This document shows, piece after piece, positions 30,693-40,404 of a DNA stretch of 64,000 nucleotides; position 1 is the first letter of the stretch, and every line of letters begins with the position of its first letter. This DNA is from Melitaea cinxia (taxonomy: Eukaryota; Arthropoda; Insecta; Lepidoptera; Nymphalidae). Location: positions 11,337,441 to 11,401,440 of the forward strand of contig NC_059418.1 of NCBI RefSeq assembly GCF_905220565.1, in the 5' to 3' direction. The notes under the pieces are model-generated. The model saw nothing but the letters and a program-made list of their open reading frames with translations. It did no database searches and had not been told where the DNA came from. The position numbers and the translations under genes are program-made.

Positions 30693-30823
30693 AGCTGACT
30701 ACTCAATGGTAATAAAGCTATCTAATTCTATAATTCAATTTCGACAGAGATTTACTGCAAATCGCAATTTTCTATAAAACCGGATTGTCGGGACACATAA
30801 AGCGGTACTGTACGATATCACCC

Positions 30824-31048
30824 CCCTACTAATATGATTACAAATACGAATATATGTGTATATATATATATATACGAGGATGGATGTATCTATGTTTGTG
30901 GTTCTTTCACGCAAAAACTACTGGACCGATTTTGATGAAACTTGGTATATAGATAGCTGGAGATCTTGGATAACATATAAGCTACTTATTATCCCGATAT
31001 TTTTACATTATCGGAAATTACGAAGATGAAACCGCGTGGTGCAGCTAG
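30824..31048 (+). mobile_element. Helitron-like element
   Basis: Begins TCACCCCCCTACTAATATGA and ends AACCGCGTGGTGCAGCTAG before T. Interior: CTACTGGACCGATTTTGATG and GATAGCTGGAGATCTTGG. A short TA run (30860-30875) lies near the 5' end. Confidence 0.65.
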
Positions 31049-31074
31049 TGCATACTATATACCGTATATAAGCG

Positions 31075-31245
31075 ACCTTCCAGAAGATAAGAGCCAATGG
31101 GTAAGGTAACCAAAGCTCCTGGGAGATTGGAAGTAGGGTTGGCAACACGCTTGGAATGCTTCTGGTGTTGCAGGCGTCTATAGGCTACGGTAATCGCTTA
31201 CCATCAGGTGAACCGTACGCTTGATTGCCGACCTAGTGACATAAA
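31075..31245 (+). repeat. Rep-Z fragment
   Basis: CCAAAGCTCCTGGGAGATTG, GCAACACGCTTGGAATGCTT and GCTTACCATCAGGTGAACCG, ending GACCTAGTGACATAAAAAAA. Confidence 0.75.
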
Positions 31246-31348
31246 AAAAATATATATCAAATATCAATACAAAATATACATTAATCGTTGCAAGATTAAT
31301 GACAAAGAATGGAATAGTGACGCTGTATTTCATGCAGGATATTACGAA

Positions 31349-31625
31349 TTGACTAGCCCGTTGGCGCAGTTTGTAGTGGCCCTACTTTCTGTGCCGCGGG
31401 TTGCGGGTTCGATTCCCGCCTGAGTCTGGGTGTATGGTTATATTAATAATATTTGTATTTATGTATGTTTTATTTCTATGTATATTTATTAAAAAAAAAT
31501 AGTTATAACAGTCGGCTGTTACATGTAACTCAAGCATTAAGATGCTTACCATAGGAACAGACGACCGTGTGTGTATGTTATATGACATTTATTTATTATT
31601 TATTTATTATTATTTATTTATAAAT
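31349..31625 (+). repeat. SINE-A, reference copy (tRNA-derived SINE)
   Basis: About 270 bp. Head: GACTAGCCCGTTGGCGCAGT with the A box around TTGGCGCAGTTTGTAGTGG and the B box GGGTTCGATTCCCGCC at 31405-31420. Body: GAGTCTGGGTGTATGG, CAGTCGGCTGTTACATG and ACAGACGACCGTGTGTG, ending in a TTTATTTATTATT tail. The two pol III promoter boxes are intact in sequence, so transcription is conceivable. LINE machinery would have to mobilise it. Confidence 0.85.
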
Positions 31626-32104
31626 TACACAATAAAACACAGTTTCTACAAAATAGTAACTGTGGAGTTTTTTGCCGATTTTCAAAATGTACATTCCGAA
31701 CCGGTATCTTTATATTTATTTATTAAACACTTATATAATTAGAAAAATTACGATTCAAAAGTGATTTTAAAGCCTAAAAAGTTTTTATTACGCTTATACA
31801 AACATCTGTATGAACCATACACCAATACAGACAACACATTTCCATTCATTGATACATTAAAATAATTGTATATTTCCATACAAAAAAAAAGAAATCGAAA
31901 TCGTTAATTGTACGTCCCATATAACGATCGCAAACACGTGAAAACAAATATGTACACATTTCCGAGCTTTACACAAAAGCTCTCGATTTAAATAAAAACT
32001 TTTTGTATCGTTAACGAACTTGTAGCCGGTTTAGAGTGGCTATAACCGGTTCAATGCGGATAAAACGAGATTTTTTCGTTGTAGTGATTTATATATTTTA
32101 TAAT
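31626..32104. other. Unassigned; LINE-F-like scrap
   Basis: GATTCAAAAGTGATTTTAAAGCC at 31753-31775 hints at LINE-F 3' UTR on plus. The rest is unrecognised AT-rich DNA. Confidence 0.4.
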
Positions 32105-32240
32105 ATTAAACTGAGGTAGGAAGCAACGGGATATCCTATTCAAAATCTGGAGCAGGAGATCATACAGATGATCACGGCTAAATAATAACTGGTGATGCAG
32201 TGTTGTGTTCCTGTGGTGAGTAAGGTGATCAGAGCTCCAA
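32105..32240 (+). repeat. Rep-Z 5' portion
   Basis: AACTGAGGTAGGAAGCAACG, CAAAATCTGGAGCAGGAGAT, AGATGATCACGGCTAAATAA and TGGTGAGTAAGGTGATCAG, then a jump to Rep-H-like GGGATCATCAGAATCGGTCC. Confidence 0.65.
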
Positions 32241-32319
32241 AAAATGGGATCATCAGAATCGGTCCACGCAGTAAAATAAAGTAACTAAGACAAATAAATA
32301 TAAAAACAGTCGAATTGTT

Positions 32320-32563
32320 TATCGCCTAATTTCCTCTAAACGGCTGGACAGATTTGGTTGAAATTTCCTGTGTACATTTAAATGCGTTCACGGATGGTTT
32401 GAAAATACATCAAATTTGATAGCTGCTATTCAGAACCAATTCGGCAAATTAATTTTTTTGTATGTTTCTTAAGGCCTACGGAAGATTTTAATACTAAAAA
32501 AAAATTTTAATAAATTAATTTTTACTAAACTTTTGACAAAACGTAGTCTGTCTGGGCAGCTAG
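32320..32563 (+). repeat. Helitron 3' portion
   Basis: CCTCTAAACGGCTGGACAGA and TGGACAGATTTGGTTGAAAT, ending AGTCTGTCTGGGCAGCTAG before T. No clear TC start. Confidence 0.65.
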
Positions 32564-32599
32564 TTATAAATAAAGATAACGCTTGCAAAGATAACACAG

Positions 32600-32850
32600 T
32601 AACATACAGACAGAATATGGAACAGCCCGAATGGGGTAGTACCTCGACCTTACAGACGATCACAGCCAAATAACACTGTTTTCAAGCAGTATTGTGTTCC
32701 TGTTGCTGAGTAAGGTGACCAGAGCTCCTGGAGGGATTGGGGATAGGGTCGACAACGCGATTGCGATAGTTCAGATATTTATTAGCTACGGTAATCGCTA
32801 ACCATCAGCTGAGCCGTACGCTCATTAGAATTTCCCGACCCAGTTGTACA
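32600..32850 (+). repeat. Rep-Z copy
   Basis: GAACAGCCCGAATGGGGTAG, TACCTCGACCTTACAGACG, GACCAGAGCTCCTGGAGGGA and GGTAATCGCTAACCATCAGC. Confidence 0.75.
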
Positions 32851-33104
32851 AAAAATACCTTTTGCCATGAGACACTAAGAATTATTCACATCAACAAAAC
32901 GAGTAAAGTCACGCGTCAATCTATAACTCATTAATATTGTAACCGCTAACCTGATATTTATAGTCAAAATCAATAGAAACTTCACCTACACATATATACA
33001 GTTATGTCACGATTTCGTTCGCGTGTTAGTGTTGTATATGTTGGCTATTGTTTCGTGGTGATATTGTTACTAATAAACGTCACAGATGTTTTGACCTATA
33101 CAAT

Positions 33105-33255
33105 TAATACAGCTTTATTCAAATAGGCTTCAAAAGCACCTTTGAATCGTAGCGTTACAAATTAGAATTTTTATTACCGTTAAAAGTGAAGATACCAACG
33201 ATATTTAGATCCCGCAGAGAAGAATCAGTTACTTTAAAAAAGTTAAACTGTATTT
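33105..33255 (-). repeat. LINE-F 3' UTR fragment
   Basis: CAGCTTTATTCAAATAGGCT, TCAAAAGCACCTTTGAATCG and AAAAGTGAAGATACCAACGA. Confidence 0.7.
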
Positions 33256-33288
33256 TAGTAAAATTAATAATAGTTTAAAAAAAAAACT

Positions 33289-33487
33289 AAAATAAATCTG
33301 TTTGCAAGCAAACAAAAAAAACCGACTTCAATTATATCGACAAGTAATAAAACGTGGGTAGATGAAAAAATAGTCAAGTAAATACGCATTATCAAAGATT
33401 GAAAATGTGACCACATGATAAACTGTGATAAAACATGTAACTGAAGTCGGTTTTTTTTCGTTTGCGAGCAAATAGAATTATTTAAAA
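33289..33487. repeat. Rep-H-derived foldback mini-element
   Basis: Left arm TGTTTGCAAGCAAAC, AAAAACCGACTTCAATTATA; right arm GTAACTGAAGTCGGTTTTTT, TTCGTTTGCGAGCAAATAG. Both ends carry the same Rep-H terminus in inverted orientation, with about 105 bp between. Normal Rep-H copies carry two different termini. Confidence 0.75.
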
Positions 33488-33489
33488 TT

Positions 33490-33870
33490 TTGTTGATTGG
33501 TTTTTAATTAAGTACATAAAAGTTAAAATTAGCTAGGTTAGGTTTAGGTAGGAAATTTAGTATTTTAAAAAGTAACAAATACCGTAAAATAAAATAAATC
33601 AAACAAAATAATAATAATAATAATAATTCAAAATATTAAGTGAAATAAAAAACATAGTCTTTATTTATTTTTGTCGACAGTATAAAATTACATAAATAAT
33701 TAAAAAAAAGTTTACTAGTAGTATTTTAGTTTTACAAACGTCATATTATACAGCCGTGTGACTGATATTACGTCACTTCCGTTATATATTTTTTCTTACG
33801 GTTTTAGTATCACATTTTTTTCAGTTCGGTCGCCCAGCCAAATGTCAAGCCGTAAGGAACTTCGTTCCAG
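33490..33870 (+). repeat. Rep-M, first copy
   Basis: Shares about 370 bp with 51335-51700: TTTTTAATTAAGTACATAAAA, AACAAATACCGTAAAATAAA, TTTTTGTCGACAGTATAAAA, CTGATATTACGTCACTTCCG and TCGGTCGCCCAGCCAAATGT. Ends at GGAACTTCGTTCC. Confidence 0.85.
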
Positions 33871-33984
33871 TAATATCTAGAACTGCGTCAAATGTAGGCA
33901 ATAATTTCCTGTACGCCGTAGGCATTAGTTCTAGTTGTAGCGAATGGAGTTCTTCATTCATAAAGTATTCAAAGTTTTATGACG

Positions 33985-34027
33985 TTATGTTGACGCAGTC
34001 ACAACCGCTCTGGTGTAGTAGCGTGTA
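33985..34027 (+). repeat. SINE-D left part (interrupted)
   Basis: GCTCTGGTGTAGTAGCGTG is read as the A-box side of a SINE-D head whose remainder resumes at 34480. The assignment is by position and weak similarity. Confidence 0.45.
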
Positions 34028-34479
34028 CCCGAGTAGAAATTTTTTCGTCTTCCTTAGAAGGACCGGACCAGGCATACCTGATCAGGATTAGATAAGGCAT
34101 GTAACGCAGATGATTGGTCTGGACCTGATCAGGATGATTTCTTGATCGGGTCCAGATCAGGAAATCTCATCTCATCCTGATCAGCTGGTTCGGTCCGGTC
34201 CTTTTAAAAAACACGAATGTATCTTCTTGAATAATTGTTGTCCTATTCCAGTATGCCTTACCATACTTGATTATATTGTTCATCAGGCTGTCCTTATCTG
34301 GACCGGACCTGGTCCTGATCCAGTATGCCTGACCATACTTGATTATATTTTACATCAGGCTATCCTTGTCCGGACCAGACCTGGTTCTAATAGAGCTTGC
34401 CGGATCTGGCATGCCTTATTCTATCCTGATCCGGTCCAGATACATGATCTGGTTGAGGCTGACCTTTTTTCTAGTCGGG
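34028..34479. mobile_element. TA-flanked palindrome-rich MITE
   Basis: 452 bp with inverted ends CCCGAGTAGAAA and TTTCTAGTCGGG and TA on both sides (34026-34027, 34480-34481). The interior has an inverted pair, AAGGACCGGACC (from 34057) against GGTCCGGTCCTT (to about 34206), many CCTGATCAGG-like palindromes, and two ~73-bp direct repeats from 34246 that share CATACTTGATTATATT. No transposase. TA target suggests a Tc1/mariner-like or PIF-like source; unproven. Confidence 0.7.
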
Positions 34480-34610
34480 TAGCGCCTAAACATCGACGGT
34501 CAGATTCGATTCCCTCTCGGATTGGATTTGTATTTTACAAATATTTATATCCGATGTAGTTTGAATTTTCTGAGGGTCCCTGTTGTTATTATGGACATGT
34601 GATAACGTTC
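34480..34610 (+). repeat. SINE-D right part
   Basis: GCGCCTAAACATCGACGGTC and GATTCGATTCCCTCTCGGAT match the B-box region of SINE-D at 42683. Confidence 0.65.
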
Positions 34611-34611
34611 G

Positions 34612-34965
34612 TTTATAGTCATTGGCCTTAGTCCGTCTATTGCAGACGACAGACAGTGTCAGACAGCAGACACTGTGTCGCCTTGGACACTCTTCAGGAA
34701 AACGCAGAGTTGCCTAACCTCTGCGCCACCCTCTCGACCTCACTGGTAAGGCCCACAGGAACGACGAGTCGATACGTGTGGAGCCAGTTCGGCTGCAGGA
34801 GTCTTTCGCATTTTAGAGCTATGCCACGAATGCTTGATGGAGACCCCATTCCGGGTTTCAAATGAAGTTTTCCTTCTCCAGGACCCTGATGATTTTGAGC
34901 CAGGTTTATCCCTCGGTCGCCTATTACGACCCCCACGGGAAGAAAGGGGGTTCATAGTAGGTAAT
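34612..34965 (-). repeat. Rep-S copy, minus strand
   Basis: CATTGGCCTTAGTCCGTCTA, AACGCAGAGTTGCCTAACC, AGCTATGCCACGAATGCTTG and CGACCCCCACGGGAAGAAA: reverse of 20840-21245. The (CAT)n tail has been lost. Confidence 0.8.
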
Positions 34966-34984
34966 ATGTATTTATATAAACCGC

Positions 34985-35075
34985 AGTATAGCAGCTTGGT
35001 GGATTAAGGTCCAACCTTTCTCCTAAGTGGAGGAAAGGCCTATGCCCAGCAGTGAGATGTTACAAGCTGAATGCG
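34985..35075 (+). repeat. SINE-C tail fragment
   Basis: AGCAGCTTGGTGGATTAAGG, GGAAAGGCCTATGCCCAGCA and GTGAGATGTTACAAGCTGAA: the 3' module of SINE-C. Confidence 0.65.
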
Positions 35076-35424
35076 AGTTTTAAATCAGCGACTCTAAAGA
35101 AGTTATTCTTCGAAAAATCCTCACCTATTCCGGTAAACATTTAATATTACCGTATAAGCCGACGCTCATCTCGAATATCAAATATTTTTGTACAATTTCG
35201 TGAGATTTTGGCAATTATGCTAAACTTAATTAAGGGTTGAAGTAATTACGTGCGTGATGTAAAGGCTCGTGTAATTTTGCTGGAGTAATTTTAGTAAAAG
35301 CTTTATAATAAATTCCGAGATTAGGATATTTTCATTGTTGTATGTTGTTATTAATATAGTTTGAAAGTAAAATTAAAGTTTTTATTAATGATTGTGTTTG
35401 TAAATAAAGGAAAAAGTTCCCAAT
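35076..35424. other. Unassigned
   Basis: AT-rich; no gene or repeat recognised. Confidence 0.45.
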
Positions 35425-35764
35425 TAGAATATATACACATGTATGTCACTGAACTCCTCCTAGACGGCTGGACGGATTTTGATGAAATTTTTTGTGTGAG
35501 TTCAAGGGGATTCGAGGATGGTTTAGATTCACAATTTGGTCCACTGCAAAATGTTTATTTAACTAATTTTTCATTTATAAGTAGTTGTTAATTTTGGAAT
35601 GTTTTACATTGGATCCGGTAGACTGCGCTACCATCGCAGCATCAAATATTAAATATTATTCTATTTTAATTTCAGTTTGTCCCGACACTTGGTGCTGCAA
35701 TCAAATTGAGAAAAATATTTGATATTTTGTGTTATGGCAAAACAACGTTTGCGGGGTCAGCTAG
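35425..35764 (+). mobile_element. Helitron-like, 3' end clear
   Basis: CCTAGACGGCTGGACGGATT interior and CAAAACAACGTTTGCGGGGT, then CAGCTAG before T at 35764. Same 3' end as 36058-36374. The 5' end is uncertain. Confidence 0.65.
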
Positions 35765-35769
35765 TATAC

Positions 35770-35865
35770 ACATAAAAAATGTGTATTTTATTGTAACACA
35801 CATAAAAAAATATACAATCGAATTGAGAACCCCCTCTTTTTTAGGAAATCGGTTGAAAATCAGAA
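35770..35865 (-). repeat. Rep-H end fragment
   Basis: ATATACAATCGAATTGAGAA, CCCCCTCTTTTTTAGG and AATCGGTTGAAAATC: the GAATTGAGAACC end of Rep-H. Confidence 0.65.
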
Positions 35866-36057
35866 CTCCACTTATTTTACATCGGTCACAAATAACGGAA
35901 ATTCGAATTGATAATTACGATCACTATTGAAATATTCCAGCGCTTCTGAAGCGATATCGATCAAAATTGAATTAATTTTTATATAATCACAGCGTCGCTT
36001 TATATTTCAAATTTACATATAACTAGTAAAACAAGAGACTTCGTCTGCGTAATTTAA

Positions 36058-36374
36058 TCTAATATATAAAATTCTCGTGTCGCGGTGTTTGTAGCTAAAC
36101 TCCTCCGAAACGGCTTGACCGATTCTCATGAAATTTTGTGTGCATATTGGGTAGGTCTGAGAATCGAACAACATCTATTTTTTATACCCCCAAGCTATAG
36201 GGGGGGAGGGGTTAAGAGGGTTAATAAAATATTATGAAATTTCGTGTACATATAGGATCGATATGAGAATCGGTCAACATCTATTTTTCATTCCTTTAAG
36301 TTATAGGGGGGGGGGGGGTGAGAAGAGGGGTTTAATAAAATATATGGCAAAACAACGTTTGCGGGATCAGCTAG
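36058..36374 (+). mobile_element. Helitron (non-autonomous), complete
   Basis: Starts TCTAATATATAAAATTCTCG after A and ends CGTTTGCGGGATCAGCTAG before T. GAAACGGCTTGACCGATTC near the 5' end. The interior has two related segments with TATAGGGGGG runs, a small internal duplication. Confidence 0.85.
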
Positions 36375-36429
36375 TAATAATATAATAATACTCTTTATTG
36401 TACACCATTAAAAGAAACAAAAAAAAGAC

Positions 36430-36712
36430 TAAGGGATAACAAGGTTCCACTTACACCTTGGAACTTAAGAAGCCGACCGATAGCGGGATAACAATCTAGC
36501 CGCTGGCTTTGAAATACACAGGCCGAAGACGGGCAGCAGCGTCTTAGGTGCGACAAAGCCAGCCCTGCGGTCACCAACTCGCCTGCCCAGCGTGGTGACT
36601 ATAGGCAACGCACATGAGTTGACGCATTTTTGGCGCGAACTTGTGGAGGCCTATGTCTAGCAGTGGACTGCAATAGACTGAAATGATGATGATGATGATG
36701 ATGATGAAGGTA
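36430..36712 (+). repeat. RTE-like 3' end
   Basis: GACTAAGGGATAACAAGGTT to AGTGGACTGCAATAGACTG and (GAT)7. The 5' end joins a separate LINE-like end (ATACTCTTTATTGTACACC) at 36388-36420. Confidence 0.8.
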
Positions 36713-36769
36713 TTTTTTGAAGAAGAAGAGAGATTGAGCTTGTCTAATAGGAAGAGGGATAATTTATTA

Positions 36770-36960
36770 CGATTCAGCACATAGCATCCCACTGCTGGAC
36801 ATAGGCGTCCTTCTCGAGAAGGTTCGGATCTTAATCCTCCAAGCTGCTCCACTGCGAGTAAGCGATATATATTCGCTACTACGAGTAACGACCGCTGTCA
36901 GGTGTAGGTATATGATAGCAACCGGGTCAGCTTAAAGCGCTCTCTAAGACTCTCTCTGAC
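36770..36960 (-). repeat. SINE-C body and tail
   Basis: GCATCCCACTGCTGGACATA, GGTTCGGATCTTAATCCTCC and TACTACGAGTAACGACCGC. Confidence 0.7.
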
Positions 36961-37005
36961 CTCCCCAGTCAGGACTTGCAGAAGATCACAGCTGTATCTA
37001 TCAAT

Positions 37006-37185
37006 AACATTTTTGAAATTATACTTTTTTCGGCGCGATAGGGAAAAAATGTTGGCAGCAAATTTTTACGATGCGCTCGCAAACCGTCACGATAAAAATC
37101 AACACCCTGTAGTTAGCTAATCAACGAAGAAGTTAGCAACATACACATAAGTACACACACACATTTTTATATTATTATTTTGCTC
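37006..37185 (+). repeat. Rep-I copy
   Basis: TTTTTGAAATTATACTTTTTTC, ATTTTTACGATGCGCTCGC and AGTTAGCTAATCAACGAAGA, as at 21297. Confidence 0.6.
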
Positions 37186-37201
37186 TAGTATCTCAGTAGA
37201 C

Positions 37202-37545
37202 AGGCGCCGCGTTGGCGCAACGGTTACAGCCATGGATTGTACCTGCTGCGCTGGCGGTTGCGGGTTCGATCCCCGCACATGACAAACATTTGTATTGGCC
37301 ATACAGGTGTGCCGTGGTCTGGGTGTTTGTGCAGTCCTTGTGGGTCTCCCCACCGTGCCTCGGAGAGCACGTTAAGCCGTCGGTCCCGGTTGTTATCATG
37401 TACACCTGATAGCAATCGTTACTTATAGTAGGGAATATATCTGCCAACCGCATTGGCGCAGCGTGGTGGATTAAGCTCTGATCCTTCTCCTACATGGGGA
37501 AAGAGGCCTATGCCCAGAAGTGGGATATTACAGGTTGAAGCGATC
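37202..37545 (+). repeat. SINE-C, longest copy
   Basis: Head CGCCGCGTTGGCGCAACGGTT and GGTTGCGGGTTCGATCCCCG. Body: CATACAGGTGTGCCGTGGTC, GTGCCTCGGAGAGCACGTTA and CCTGATAGCAATCGTTACTT. Tail: GGCCTATGCCCAGAAGTGGG, then ATATTACAGGTTGAAGC. So a tRNA-like head, a shared central body and an RTE-style 3' end are joined. About 340 bp. Confidence 0.85.
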
Positions 37546-37814
37546 TCAGTAGACATAGCCTTTCTTTCGTGTCGTCGATAAATCACTGTTCTACTATCCT
37601 GAGATAACTAAAACATAATTTTAAAACCAATTACAAGCGATTTAACAAAATGAATTCAATTAAAAAGTTGAGCATCTGTGCCGCGTCCCGCAGTTGTTTA
37701 AAGTTATGTTTTATGTTTATTTATTATAATTTATGGTAACTGGTTCTACATTCTTTGTTTTTTCTTAGCCGATTAACTGACTTGAAAAGAAGAAGGTTCT
37801 CGATTCGATTTTAT

Positions 37815-37960
37815 TTTTGACGTAAAACTTCTATACGCACGCTTGACTTGCGGGGTAAGCTGGTGAATGCGTGACGAGGGCGTTCGAAAAAGTGTGATAG
37901 GGTGGCAAACGGAGCGAGAGAGAGGTGGGAGCACACATTTTCTTTCTCTCTTTCTTCCAG
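37815..37960 (+). repeat. Rep-E, left part (split)
   Basis: GACGTAAAACTTCTATACGC, GGTGAATGCGTGACGAGGGC and AGCACACATTTTCTTTCTCTC. Continues at 38707 after a LINE insertion. Confidence 0.75.
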
Positions 37961-38706
37961 TTTTTTCACCGCTAAACGGAGTCCACTCCCATTAGCTCCG
38001 ACTTTCCGAGGTGTATCTGTACCGATCACCGATAGTATTGATCTTCTAGGCATAAATAATTCGTCTAATATAAACTTCGGACAATGCATAGAATCCAAGG
38101 CAAAAATTGCTGGTAAGAAACTTGGTATCCTCAATAAAGTCAGGCAGTACTTCACACCGGAACAGCTTCTCACTCTGTACCAAGCACAAGTTCGATCGAG
38201 TATAGAGTACTGCAGTCACTTATGGGATGGCTCTGCCAAGTACCAGCTCGCTGCTTTGGATTCTGTGGATCGACGCGCCAGAAGACTCATCGGTGACAAA
38301 TCGCTGGTTTGCTCTAGACTTCAAAGTCTCGAACATCGGCGCAAAGTTGCCTGTTTGTCGGTATTTTACAGGTTATATTTCGGAGAGTGTGCTCTAGAAC
38401 TATACAATTTGGTTCCACCATCACCTTTCTACCACCGAACCGCAAGGCATCGCATGAATCTGCACCGCTATGTGGTTGAAATCCCACGACCTCACACAAA
38501 ACGATTGCTTCCTCGTTCCTAATACGCACCGCAAAAATTTGGAATGTCCTTCCGGCTTCCGTTTTTCCAACGAACTATAACTTGGGTATCTTTAAATAAA
38601 GAGTGAATAGGCATCTTCTAGGCAAGCGCGCACCACCTTAGGCTGCTCCTCACTTGCCATCAGGTGAGATCGCAGTCAAGCGCTAGTCTATATAATTAAA
38701 AAAAAA
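37961..38706 (+). mobile_element. LINE-c: 5'-truncated LINE inserted in Rep-E
   Basis: The coding remnant is 37963-38522, then a ~180-bp 3' UTR with GCAAGCGCGCACCACCTTAG and CATCAGGTGAGATCGCAGTC and an A9 tail. AGTT is shared by both junctions. The Rep-E sequence reads on correctly across the gap. Confidence 0.85.
37963..38522 (+). pseudogene. LINE-c ORF2 C-terminal fragment
   Basis: In frame 0 the remnant begins FTAKRSPLPLAPTFRGV and SVPITDSIDLLGI, the region just downstream of the RT catalytic palm. It continues through GKKLGILNKVRQYFTPEQL, QVRSSIEYCSHLWDGS, LDSVDRRARRLIGD and HRRKVACLSVFYRLY, and ends at PHTKRLLPRS. All are hallmarks of the thumb and C-terminal domain of Jockey/CR1-group ORF2. 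RT motifs with YADD are absent through 5' truncation. The open frame that starts at 37902 includes Rep-E sequence and is not a real start. Confidence 0.85.
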
Positions 38707-38800
38707 AGTTACGTTTCGTATATCTAAGACACAGTGCAGGCCTATCGTGAAAAGGTTTTAACTTCAGTCGTCTGGTCTAAAGCACACGCGTTTTTTTTTA
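38707..38800 (+). repeat. Rep-E, right part
   Basis: AGTTACGTTTCGTATATCTA, GACACAGTGCAGGCCTATCG and TTAACTTCAGTCGTCTGGTC: completes the copy begun at 37815. Confidence 0.8.
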
Positions 38801-38984
38801 TGCGTGTTATCTGATAACTTTTCAATGGGTACTAATTTTGGTTACTCTTTTCTTATTCAAAAGATGTTGCTTGATATGTGTACCCATTTAATTATTATTA
38901 TTATTCAATTATTATTACAGCGCTTTAGTTGTCAGCAGCTTAATTCATTCATATAAGATGTTCAGTTCTTTTGGTGGTTTTTGC

Positions 38985-39360
38985 ATTCAGCCTGTAAGAT
39001 CACGCTGCTGGGCAAAGGCCCCATTCTTCATGTATTAGGATTGGAGTTGAATCCACCACGCTGCTCCAATTGCGGATATATTCCTATGAGTAGCGATTGC
39101 TATCAGTAGTAGGTGTCAACATCATCATCATTACAGCCTATACAGTCCACTACTGGACACAGGCCTCAGGGACAGGGACTGACGGCTTAACGTGTTCTCC
39201 GAGACACGGTGGGGAGACCCACAAGGACAAACATCGAAACCGGAAAGAAATATTTGTACGAATACAAATATCCATCCCGAGCGGGAATAGAACCCGCAAA
39301 CCGCCGGTGTTTTAGGCGACTACTCGCACCAATACACGAAAGCATTTGTCAAACTTTTCG
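38985..39360 (-). repeat. SINE-C body joined to SINE-D head, with RTE scrap
   Basis: 38985-39120 is a reversed SINE-C tail/body and 39171-39235 the central body (GGCTTAACGTGTTCTCCGAG). 39240-39360 is a reversed SINE-D head (CGAGCGGGAATAGAACCCGC, CCGGTGTTTTAGGCG). 39121-39170 is a short RTE-like scrap (CATCATCATTACAGCCTATAC) inserted in the body. Confidence 0.75.
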
Positions 39361-39689
39361 TTGTACCCCCGATAAATCATATTTCTTAAAAGCCCCAAAG
39401 CTCTCGATAGAAACCTATATTTTTCCAATTAGTCGCAAATGGAAAAACGACCGCCTTTCGAACTTTTACGTAAATTTCGATCGTTCGAAGCTATTCCGTA
39501 AAACAAGTGATGTTAAAATTTTCCACGAATTGAACGTTGAAAAATAACGTTTCAAAATACCGAATTCATCATAATGTTACAAACTGTTTCCTCTCGTTTT
39601 AGTTAATTTAATCGAAAATTAATGGTTGTACGAAATAATAATATCTTATACTATTAAACGAACAATTCTTGTAAATATATCTTATATTA
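39361..39689. other. Unassigned
   Basis: An 85-codon open tail (39209-39547 frame) shows no domain. No repeat recognised. Confidence 0.4.
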
Positions 39690-40131
39690 TCTATACATAT
39701 AATAAAATGATAGGAAAGTCAAAACTGTACATTAAATATTTTTTTTAAAGAATACTTGGGGTGTGATTTACTATCGATACCGAAGCCAAAAATATGGTTT
39801 TTAGAATTCTTGTCCGTTTGTCTGTATGTATGTCCGGAATAAACTCAAAAAGTACTGCATGGATTTACTTCAAATTTGGCACGAATATTATTAAGAAGTC
39901 GGGTTAACATATAGGCTACATATTATCACGCTATCACCTACGGGGAACGAGCAGTGAACCTTTATTTCTTCAACGCATTCTGTCACAACGTGTAATCTAA
40001 CGACGCATATTTGAATGTTGTTATTTTGTTAATAACCAAGCTATAAGCTAGCTTAATACTATAAATAAAGACATTCTGTAGTATATTTTGTATCAGCATT
40101 GCACCCGTGCAAAGCCGCGGTGGGTCGCTAG
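39690..40131 (+). mobile_element. Helitron (non-autonomous), complete
   Basis: Starts TCTATACATATAATAAAATG after A and ends GCCGCGGTGGGTCGCTAG before T, preceded by the GCACCCGTGC palindrome. Interior: CTCAAAAAGTACTGCATGGA. Confidence 0.8.
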
Positions 40132-40404
40132 TTATATATATAATCTGAATCTCGAAAGCGGCTCCAACGATTTTCATGACATTTTGTATCCAGGGGATTT
40201 CGGGGGCGATAAATCGATATAGCTAGTATTCATTTTTAAACAAACGGTTTTATTTAGCTCACCCCGTTTGTTTTATTTTTTATTCTTGGGTCAAATTTAG
40301 TAATTCAAATTTCACCCTCTTCCTGTCAACCGATTAATCTGAAATTTTGTATACACTTTGGATTTTGGTGACAATACAATTATGTTTATTCATTATCATT
40401 ATAA
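40132..40404 (+). repeat. Helitron-like leader of the tandem array
   Basis: AATCTCGAAAGCGGCTCCAAC, TTTTCATGACATTTTGTATC and GTCAACCGATTAATCTGAAA read like Helitron interior. It abuts the Helitron before it and runs into the tandem units; its ends are not clear. Confidence 0.45.

Noticed and set aside
31349..31430. Functional tRNA gene
   Set aside because: A and B boxes are present, but the region does not complete a cloverleaf, and it continues into a SINE body repeated elsewhere in the window.
34227..34559. 110-codon ORF
   Set aside because: Created by two 73-bp direct repeats of the MITE and runs into the SINE-D body; the repeated peptide is a by-product.
37811..38173. 120-codon minus-strand ORF
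   Set aside because: Antisense shadow of the LINE-c coding remnant and Rep-E.
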